Source: Streptomyces regalis
GTDB taxonomy: Bacteria > Actinomycetota > Actinomycetes > Streptomycetales > Streptomycetaceae
Direction of reading: 5' to 3'
Assembly (NCBI RefSeq): GCF_001509475.1
Contig: NZ_LLZG01000054.1
Span: 1 to 18,169, forward strand
Length of the DNA: 18,169 nt
Part shown: piece by piece, positions 12,888 through 18,169 of the stretch
How positions within the stretch are numbered: position 1 is the first letter of the stretch
Layout of the letters: each line of letters starts with the position of its first letter
Made by a program: the position numbers and the translations under genes
Notes under the pieces: model-generated
What the model was told of the DNA's origin: nothing
Seen by the model: the letters and a program-made list of their open reading frames with translations, nothing else
Database searches by the model: none

Positions 12888-13727
12888 ATGGCCGTCAGTA
12901 ACGAGTTGACAGGGTGAAACGCCCTGGTCGCGGGGGCGACGTCGGGGATCGGGCGGGCGATCGCCGAGGGCCTGGCCCGACGAGGAGCGTCCGTCGTCCT
13001 GCACGGCAGGGACAGTAGCCGGGGCGACGCCGTTGTGCAGGCGATCCAGGGCGACGGTGGTGTCGCTCGCTTCGTGGCCGCCGACCTGGCGGATTCCGAC
13101 CAGGTTCAGCAGCTGGCTGCGGACGCCGGCGACGTGGACATCCTGGTGCACAGCGCCGGCGTGTATGTGTTCGTCCCGACGACGCACACTGACGCCGCGA
13201 GTTTCGACCGGCAGATCGCCGTCAATATGCGGGCCCCGCTCCTGCTGGTAGCGGCCCTGGTGCCCGAAATGGCGCGCCGACGACACGGATCGATCGTCCT
13301 GATCGGGTCGGGCTCGGCGCGAACCCCGGCTGCGGTCGGTGCGGCGTACGGCGCTTCAGAGGCCGGCACCGAGATGCTCGCTCGCTACTGGGCGTCCGGG
13401 TTCGGTCCGTCGGGTGTGCGGGTCAACGCGGTCTCCCCGGGAGCCGTCCACACCGAGGGAACGGCCGCGATGCTCGGCGAACACACGGCCGTGCTCGATG
13501 GATCAAACGCGCGAGGGCGCGCCGGGGACCCGAACGAAATCGCCAATGCCGTCTGCTTCCTGCTCGGACCTGCAAGCAGCTACGTCAACAGTGCGGTCCT
13601 CGCTGCCGATGGCGGCGAGAGCAGCGCCAGATGGCGGTCCCGTTTATCGGGCCTCGCCCCTGACCTTGCCGTTTCGGGAGGCGGCGGCGAGGACTTGGTA
13701 GCCGCGGGGCCGCCGGGATGCGTGTGA
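12888..13727 (+). pseudogene. SDR oxidoreductase gene with early nonsense codon and lost catalytic lysine
   Basis: ATG 12888 has an excellent AAGGAG seven bases upstream and reads MAVSNELTG, then TGA (12915-12917), then in the same frame NALVAGATSGIGRAIAEGLA. So the nucleotide-binding motif (GATSGIG) lies just after a stop. CGA to TGA is the simplest change. The rest is a full SDR (VAADLADSDQVQQLA, VDILVHSAGVYVF, GSIVLIGSGSA, VRVNAVSPGAVHTEGTA, AADGGE). The catalytic YxxxK, however, reads YGASE, with Glu (GAG) instead of Lys, and the end carries an extra about 35-residue Gly-rich tail beyond the usual AADGG terminus. Both lesions argue for a dead gene. Reinitiation at GTG 13035 would lack the cofactor site. 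Confidence 0.8.
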
Positions 13728-13750
13728 TGACGTGCCCGGCTCACTTTTTC

Positions 13751-13783
13751 TTGCAAGCAGATGTTCTGCTATACATACTATCT
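13751..13783 (+). promoter_or_regulatory. MarR operator copy 2 with promoter of the oxidoreductase
   Basis: TTGCAA (13751-13756), 17 bp, CATACT (13774-13779) is a sigma70-like promoter. AGATGTTCTGC, seven bases, ACTATCT (13759-13783) overlaps it and repeats the site in front of the SDR gene. A GTTCTGCT/AGCAGAAC inverted repeat (13763-13770, 13791-13798) follows in the leader. Confidence 0.65.
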
Positions 13784-13818
13784 ACATCACAGCAGAACTA
13801 TGTCGGAGGTACCGCACC

Positions 13819-14460
13819 ATGAACTTGTTCCGTCTCGACGCGAGCATCCGTACCGAAGGATCGGTGAGCCGCGCCCTCGCCGACACCGCCGAGCAGGCGT
13901 GGCTCGCCGAACACCCCGGCGCCGTCGTGACCCGGCGCGACCTCGGGGTCCAGCCGCTGCCCGGGGACGCGTGGACCGCGCTCGCCGGCGCCGTCGTCAA
14001 CCCGTCCGCACCGGCCCCGGACGAAGCGCGCGAACTCCTCGACCGTCTCGGCGCGGAACTCCTCAACGCCGACGCGTTCCTGTTCGCGGTGCCGATGTAC
14101 AACTGGAATGTCCCGGCACAGGTCAAGACCTGGCTCGACCTGATCCTGAATCACCCCCAGCTGGGGGTGCACGGCGACTGGCCGCTCAAGGGTAAGCCGG
14201 CGCTTCTGACGTTGAGCCGGGGCGGCGGTTACGGGCCCGGCACCCCGAAGGAGGGCTGGGACCACGCCACGCCCTACCTGCGCACGATCCTGGCCGACGT
14301 CTTCGGCCTCGACCTGCAGATCGCTGAGGCGGAGCTGACCCACGCGTTCTGGAACCCGGAGATGGCGCACCTGCGAGGGCTGGCCGAAGAGTCGATGAAA
14401 ACGGGGCACGAGCAGGCCGCCGAGCACGGGCTGCGGATCGCCAAGCTGAGCAGGGCCTGA
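13819..14460 (+). CDS. FMN-dependent NAD(P)H oxidoreductase (azoreductase/quinone reductase type)
   Basis: This 213-residue flavodoxin-fold enzyme begins MNLFRLDASIRTEGSVSRAL, where the DASxRxxxSxSR segment binds the FMN phosphate. FLFAVPMYNWNVPAQVKTWL (about 94-113) is the diagnostic PMYNxxxPxxLKxWiD motif of AcpD/AzoR-type NADH:quinone oxidoreductases, and TLSRGGGYGPGT is the loop over the isoalloxazine ring. Such enzymes reduce quinones and azo compounds by two electrons, in the cytosol. ATG 13819 is supported by GGAGG about ten bases upstream. Its promoter carries the MarR operator, so it is probably induced by quinone-like or electrophilic compounds. Confidence 0.9.
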   Translation: MNLFRLDASIRTEGSVSRALADTAEQAWLAEHPGAVVTRRDLGVQPLPGDAWTALAGAVVNPSAPAPDEARELLDRLGAELLNADAFLFAVPMYNWNVPAQVKTWLDLILNHPQLGVHGDWPLKGKPALLTLSRGGGYGPGTPKEGWDHATPYLRTILADVFGLDLQIAEAELTHAFWNPEMAHLRGLAEESMKTGHEQAAEHGLRIAKLSRA

Positions 14461-14485
14461 CCGCGAGCGTGCGCGGCATCGAGGA

Positions 14486-14666
14486 GTGCCCACGCTGCTC
14501 GTGCACGGGCGACGACCGCGCCGCCCACTACGAGAACGCGCTGCGGTTGAGGGCGATGATTCCGTCCGCCCGGCTGTACCTCATCAACAACTGCGGCCAC
14601 TGGGCGCAGATGGAACACCCCGAGGAGTTCAACCGCGTCGTGCACGAGTTCATCTCCGCACACTGA
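14486..14666 (+). pseudogene. Alpha/beta hydrolase C-terminal remnant, frameshifted
   Basis: VPTLLVHGR (frame of 14486) and, after a one-base shift, DDRAAHYENALRLRAMIPSA and LINNCGHWAQMEHPEEFNRV make the end of an alpha/beta hydrolase. HGRDD carries the catalytic acid, CGHW the catalytic His, and the sequence resembles meta-cleavage-product hydrolases. The nucleophile-elbow half is absent, the 14461-14485 junction directly follows the oxidoreductase stop, and the frame is broken, so it is a remnant. The stop is at 14664-14666, immediately before the terminator. Confidence 0.7.
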
Positions 14667-14673
14667 CCCCCTC

Positions 14674-14713
14674 GGAACGGGCGGCCCGCACGATCGTGTG
14701 GGCCGCCCGTTCC
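14674..14713. terminator. Strong bidirectional hairpin terminator
   Basis: GGAACGGGCGGCCCGCAC (14674-14691) and GTGTGGGCCGCCCGTTCC (14696-14713) form an 18-bp stem with a single G-U pair and loop GATC. It is the strongest hairpin in the window and ends the oxidoreductase/hydrolase transcript. Confidence 0.85.
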
Positions 14714-14751
14714 TGCCGGAACCACGGGCGGTGTCCTGGAACCGACGGGGC

Positions 14752-15352
14752 GGTCCCGGCGTCAAGGCCACCCGGATCAAGGCCACTGACGCGCAGGCGG
14801 TGCTCGCCGCCGCCTACCTGGCCGACGTTTACAACGACCGCAGCGAGCTCCTGGTGGGCATCGACGTCCTGCTCGACGAACTCACGTACCACCCGAATCC
14901 GAAGCGGGTTCCCGCCTTCGAGCGGGCACTGGAATGCCTTGGGTATCACCTCTGATTCGAGGCCCAGCGACCGGAGCGCACCACCGGCAACGGGCCGGAC
15001 GTCCTGTGGGCGATCGGGGAGTTGAAATACCTGGTTCTGAAAGCCAAGTCTGGGGCCACCTCCGACAAGATCTGGCGCAGTGACGTCGCGCAGCTGGCTC
15101 ACTCCATGAGCTGGTTCCAGCAGACTTATGACCAGACCTGTACTGCCACCCTGGTACCGCTGCACCGTGTCAACACTCCGGAGAACAACGCCGTCGCCCC
15201 GCCTGGCACCCGCATCGTTACCGAGGACATGATGACGAAGCTGGGTGAGGCGCTGCGCAAGGCGACGCTCGCGCTCGCCGACGCCGACAACTGGGGTGAT
15301 CCGAAAGTGGTGGCCGAGCTGCTCAGCGCCCACCGGCGTCTCGCCCAGGGCC
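14752..15352 (+). pseudogene. Fragment of a large helicase/nuclease-like protein, with in-frame stop
   Basis: One plus frame reads KATDAQAVLAAAYLADVYND, ELLVGIDVLLDELTYHP, VPAFERALECLGYHL, then TGA (14953-14955), then FEAQRPERTTGNGPDVLWAI, KYLVLKAKSGATSDKIWRSD, VAQLAHSMSWFQQTYDQ, NTPENNAVAPPGTRIVTEDM and KLGEALRKATLALADADNWG. GPDVLW plus LVLxAKSG looks like a PD-(D/E)xK-type nuclease core (ExK, here KAK, so mutated) as found at the C-terminus of some actinobacterial helicase-like or defence proteins. No N-terminus is present. The stop and altered ExK indicate a dead fragment. The family assignment is inference. Confidence 0.45.
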
Positions 15353-15694
15353 TCGTCGAACGACGACGTCCTGCCGTACCTGAACTCGGCCCAGGCCACC
15401 CACCCTGCCTACCGCCGCAGTCTGGACTGGCTGCGAGAGATGGGTGTGCTGATCGGTTCGTACGAGCCGCACCGGCCGAAGGCCGGGGGCGGGGCGGACC
15501 GCTTCCGCTGGGAGGAAGCGCTGGAACTGCTCACTCCCAAGCTGTCCGCCCCGGCCCGATCAGCGCCGTCGTGCCGATTGCGGCGGAGATTGGACGGGCG
15601 GGGCAGGGTGTTGCCTGACGCTGCGAGCCCTCGCTACCTCGGCTCGTGGACCGGGCGCGTGGCGCTCGCCGAGGCGGCGGATGCGCCAAGTTAG
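15353..15694 (+). pseudogene. Fragment of unknown protein, probably mobile-element derived
   Basis: A different plus frame continues from the previous fragment with SSNDDVLPYLNSAQATHPAY, RRSLDWLREMGVLIGSYEPH and RFRWEEALELLTPKL. This is a helical, winged-helix-like stretch with good third-codon GC, lasting to about 15560. After that the reading to TGA at 15692-15694 becomes Arg-rich and overlaps the relaxase remnant. There is no start, and I do not recognise the family. It may be the end of the same ancestral gene after a frameshift or part of a plasmid replication or transfer gene. Confidence 0.35.
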
Positions 15695-16876
15695 TGCGCG
15701 GGCGGGGATGTGGGCGTCGTCCAGGGTGCGTTGGCCGAGCGCCTGGTCGAGGACGGTGGCTGCGTTGTGTCCTGCTGCTTCGGCCTCGGCGAGCACGGTG
15801 GCGAGTGCGTCCCAGGCGGGGTCGTGGAGGATGCGCTCGGCGTGTTCGGGGACTGTCTGCTGGAGGTGGCGGGCGAAGCGGCGTTTGGTCTGCGGGCTGG
15901 GTGCTCGGTTGACGAGACTGACCAGGACCGGCTCAGCGACCGGCGCGTACGCGACCTGCAAATGGAGGAGGGCCTGTTCTGCTGCGGCCTCCTGTTGTGC
16001 GTGCTGACGGACGCGGTGCCAGTGCATCGCGAACGCCACCGCGGTGAGCGCGGCATCCGGGAACATCGCGAATCCAGCCCCATCACCGTCCTGAGGGCGG
16101 TCACGCCAGATCGCCTGGACACTGCGGCGTAGGACGCGGGTGCTGTCGAAGTCGGCGGCGATGCGGGAGCGGGTGGCGCGCTCGAAGACGGCAGCGGCCT
16201 GTTTGAGTTCGGCCTTGACCGCGGCCGGTGCGGTGACGGGCAGGAGGTCCAGTGCGGCGCCGAGCGCGACCAGCTGTCCTTGGGCGGTGTGGTCGTCGCC
16301 GTGAGTGAGGTGGTGGGGGATGCGTTCGGTGGCGGCGGTGGCCTGGTGCCACGGATTGCCCGGCCGGACGGCGCCCGGCTCGGGGCTGGTGGTGGCGAGG
16401 GCGGAGCCGGAGTAGAAGACCAGCTTGCCCTTGTCGTTGGTGTCGTCGGGCAGGGCGAAGTTGCAGCCGAGCGCCTCGCCGGACGGGCCGCACTTGAGGC
16501 GCACGGTCACGCCGGTGGCCTCCAGCAGGGCGAAGAACTCGGCCTCGTCGGCCGCGGCGGCGACGGTGCGGCGGACCCGCAAGCGCAGTACATCGCGTGT
16601 GGCCGCTTCCTGGCCCAGGCGCTTGGCCTTGAAGTGCTCCTTGCTGGTGGGGCGTTTGGCTGCGGTGCCGTCGCCCGGCTTCAACCGCCGCAGCCCGTAG
16701 TCGACTTCGATCTGGCGGGCTTCGCGCTGGACGGCGCGTTGGTCGTAGTCGCGCTGGGGGCGGCGGCCGTCCTGACGGACGAGGGTGGCGGCGATGTGGA
16801 TGTGGTCCTCGGCGTGACGGACGGCCACCCAGCGGCAGGCTTCCTCGCCGCCTTCGGGGGCGATACCGAAGTGTCT
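15560..16876 (-). pseudogene. Relaxase/mobilisation protein, N-terminally truncated
   Basis: The minus frame, open for 439 codons from 16876 to the stop at 15560, begins FGIAPEGGEEACRWVAVRHA then EDHIHIAATLVRQDGR. The HxxDHIHIA metal-binding histidine motif is that of MOB-type relaxases, which nick plasmid or conjugative-element DNA. The following region (QREARQIEVDYGLRRLKPGD, FFALLEATGVTVRLKCGPSG, GKLVFYSGSALA, HHLTHGDDH) fits the rest of an actinobacterial relaxase of the MobA/TraA-like group. The upstream part with the nicking Tyr is missing: an in-frame TGA at 16877-16879 marks the junction with the integrase fragment. ATG/GTG 16828 would start after most of the His motif context, so no functional nickase is expected. 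Confidence 0.75.
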
Positions 16877-17247
16877 TCAACACGGGCGACTGGAAGCGCG
16901 CCCTGGCTGCGGCTGGCGTGATCCCTCCCCGCGAGCGCGGCGCGCGTTACCTCCAGGCGGCCCCGGAAGACGGCATGCACGCCCTCCGGTACGCGTACGC
17001 CTCCGTGCTCCTGGATGCAGGGGAGAGCATCAAGGCGCTCTCCGAGTACCTCGGCCACTCGGACCCGGGCTTCACGCTCCGGACGTACACGCACCTGTTG
17101 CCGTCCAGCGAGACCCGCACCCGTAAGGCAATCGACGACGCCTTCACGGAAGCCGAGGCGGAGGACGACGGCGAGCCGCCCGCTGCCCAGGGCACATCAG
17201 TGCCCCTAGCGAAACCAATGTGCCCTCAATGTGCCCTGGCCGCCTGA
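16873..17247 (+). pseudogene. Tyrosine recombinase (integrase) C-terminal fragment
   Basis: The sequence VFNTGDWKRALAAAGVIPPR is followed by MHALRYAYASVLLDAGESIK, ALSEYLGHSDPGFTLRTYTH and LLP. This is the catalytic C-terminus of a phage/AICE-type tyrosine recombinase, with box-II Arg in HALR, His in LGHSD and nucleophile Tyr in RTYTHLLP. The tail has PQCALAA and repeated AATGTGCCCT in the DNA. The N-terminal arm- and core-binding domains are absent: the frame begins at the join to the relaxase fragment at about 16870. GTG 16918 would make a 109-residue piece that is probably inactive. Integrases of this kind normally flank a tRNA attachment site, but no tRNA is seen in the window. Confidence 0.85.
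17217..17237. repeat. Direct repeat AATGTGCCCT at the integrase 3' end
   Basis: AATGTGCCCT occurs twice in tandem with one base between, at the end of the integrase coding sequence. GGGCACAT and GTGCCCCT lie just upstream. Such repeats can be recombinase arm sites, but the role here is not shown. Confidence 0.45.
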
Positions 17248-17271
17248 CGGCCCCTCCCGGCACATGACAAA

Positions 17272-17293
17272 GGCGGGACCCGAAAGCCCCGCC
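17272..17293. terminator. Hairpin between convergent genes
   Basis: GGCGGG (17272-17277) and CCCGCC (17288-17293) form a stem with a 10-base loop, between the integrase fragment and the convergent minus-strand gene ending at 17315. It can serve both directions. Confidence 0.55.
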
Positions 17294-17314
17294 CGCACCA
17301 AACGAAACCCCAGG

Positions 17315-17830
17315 TCACGGCCAAACCAGGCAGTACGGCTGATGCCCCGCCTCATGCAACCGATGACTGAAGTCCTGCCACTCGTGCAGCAGTTGGTACA
17401 CGTTGAACGCATCCCGAGGCCCACCCCGGTCCGGCACCGTCGACCAGATGAAGGCGGCCGCGCCGACCGCTTCCTCTCCTATTCCACGGAGCGGGTCCAC
17501 CACGGTCATCGGAAGCTTGACCACGGCGTAGTCGGGGTGCAGGACCACCAGCTCCAGCGGCGGCACCTTGTGCAGGGGGACGCCCTCGATGCCCGTCAGC
17601 ACCATCGCGGCCATGGTCTCCGGCTTGATCTTGGTGAACATGCCGTTCATGCCGAGCTCGTCGCCGCCGAGTTCTTCGGGGCGCATCGAGATCGGGACGC
17701 GGGCCGCGGTCGCGCCGTCGGGCGCGCCGAAGTACTTGTACGTCACCCCCACCCGACCACCATTCCTGCTCGCCCTCAGCCGCTCCATGTGACGGTCGGC
17801 CCGCTCTGACTCGTTCGGTACACCCGGCAT
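17315..17830 (-). CDS. Conserved-looking hypothetical protein
   Basis: From ATG 17830 this gives 171 residues, soluble and without signal peptide or membrane segment. It reads ERLRASRNGGRVGVTYKYFG, PISMRPEELGGDELGMNGMF, TKIKPETMAAMVLTGIEGVP, LELVVLHPDYAVVKLPMTVV, AAFIWSTVPDRGGPRDAFNV and YQLLHEWQDFSHRLHEAGHQ. Third codon positions are strongly GC, so it is a real gene. I do not recognise a domain. ATG 17788 and ATG 17956 are alternative starts; the region 17831-17956 in this frame has poor codon usage while another frame there looks coding, so I prefer 17830. The start lies 8 bases after the stop of a small upstream ORF, suggesting coupled translation. Confidence 0.65.
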   Translation of the reverse strand: MPGVPNESERADRHMERLRASRNGGRVGVTYKYFGAPDGATAARVPISMRPEELGGDELGMNGMFTKIKPETMAAMVLTGIEGVPLHKVPPLELVVLHPDYAVVKLPMTVVDPLRGIGEEAVGAAAFIWSTVPDRGGPRDAFNVYQLLHEWQDFSHRLHEAGHQPYCLVWP

Positions 17831-17838
17831 ACCCGGTA

Positions 17839-17964
17839 CTACGTGTCCCTGACGTGCTTCGTTCGAATCCTCCGCGTCGCGCCGGTGCCTTCCCCGCCGG
17901 GCACGTCGAGGACCCAGGTCATCAGTCCCCTCGCCCAGTCCGCCACCGCGATGCATATCTCCAC
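17839..17964 (-). CDS. Small ORF upstream of the hypothetical gene
   Basis: GTG 17964 (or GTG 17946) begins a 41-residue frame, VEICIAVADWARGLMTWVLD then RRIRTKHVRDT, stopping at TAG 17839-17841. About 36 of 41 codons end in G or C, much better than the overlapping N-terminal extension of the 17830 gene. The product has a hydrophobic/Trp-rich helix and a basic tail; the family is unknown. It would be the first gene of a two-gene operon. The remaining 17965-18169 shows no recognisable gene; a clear promoter for this operon could not be picked out. Confidence 0.45.
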   Translation of the reverse strand: MEICIAVADWARGLMTWVLDVPGGEGTGATRRIRTKHVRDT

Positions 17965-18169
17965 CCGACTGCTTTTCTAGGACGCGTGACGCCCGCCGCG
18001 CAACCCGATCATCGTGTCAGTGACCTCCCCCACGGCCGCCCGCCGAAACGTGCGTTGAAACACCTGTCCGCAGGATCTTTTCAGTCCCCGACCACCACGC
18101 CCCGCATGAGCTGTGTGTATCACGTCCAGTCTCGCAGATCGCGGGGAGGGCACGGGGGGTGATCGGGAG

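Noticed and set aside
17855..17885. tRNA 3' end or attachment site (TTCGAATCC near 17865-17875)
   Set aside because: The flanking bases do not form a T-arm or acceptor stem, and no anticodon arm is present.
18159..18169. Start of a plus-strand gene at GTG 18159
   Set aside because: GGGAGGG lies eight bases upstream, but only four codons are in the window, so nothing supports coding.
1..18169. CRISPR array, rRNA or tRNA genes
   Set aside because: No regularly spaced repeats, rRNA signatures or cloverleaf-compatible sequences were seen on either strand.

Overview
The base composition (very GC-rich, G/C nearly fixed at third codon positions in the convincing genes) and the gene families point to a Streptomyces or close relative. 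The mix of intact genes with many gene remnants, integrase and relaxase fragments and a dispersed repeat suggests an accessory chromosomal region rather than the conserved core. All identifications come from reading the sequence; no database search was run.

Layout. 1-660: end of an M20-type peptidase gene, then remnants of a MarR-like regulator (minus) and of a probable secreted protein (plus). 768-1969: a secreted protein with RTX-like Gly/Asp repeats, and a convergent CGNR zinc-finger regulator. 2078-5627 (minus): a molybdate locus in transcriptional order, with an HTH+Mop-domain protein, the ruins of a molybdopterin oxidoreductase, then modA, modB and modC with 4-bp overlaps. 5690-7674: a PadR-like remnant, then a TetR regulator divergent from an SDR oxidoreductase. 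7996-12205 (plus): the most interesting part, a candidate peptide-tailoring cluster. It holds a 48-residue peptide, a strong hairpin, an asparagine-synthase-like ATP-dependent enzyme, a SAM methyltransferase (ATGA-coupled), a YdcF/DUF218 protein, a WbqC-like protein and the first about 23 residues of a flavoprotein. 12248-14713: a MarR regulator, a broken SDR gene and an intact FMN-dependent NAD(P)H oxidoreductase, with two matching 25-bp operator-like sites, then an alpha/beta hydrolase remnant and a strong terminator. 14752-17247: a graveyard of mobile-element genes (helicase/nuclease-like, relaxase and tyrosine integrase fragments). 17315-17964 (minus): two ORFs of unknown function.

How the genes work together. 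ModABC imports molybdate and the Mop-domain protein probably senses or binds it. The cofactor-using enzyme normally encoded there seems to have been lost. The 7996-12205 cluster looks like a RiPP-type pathway: a small precursor, a terminator-like attenuator that would favour precursor transcript over enzyme transcript, an amide-bond-forming or amidating enzyme, a methyltransferase and a flavoprotein decarboxylase-like start. It appears to be dying: the WbqC gene carries an inserted Streptomyces-type repeat and an in-frame amber codon, and the flavoprotein is cut off at the boundary with the MarR locus. The complete system should therefore be sought in relatives. The MarR protein probably controls itself, the broken SDR and the oxidoreductase through the shared operator.
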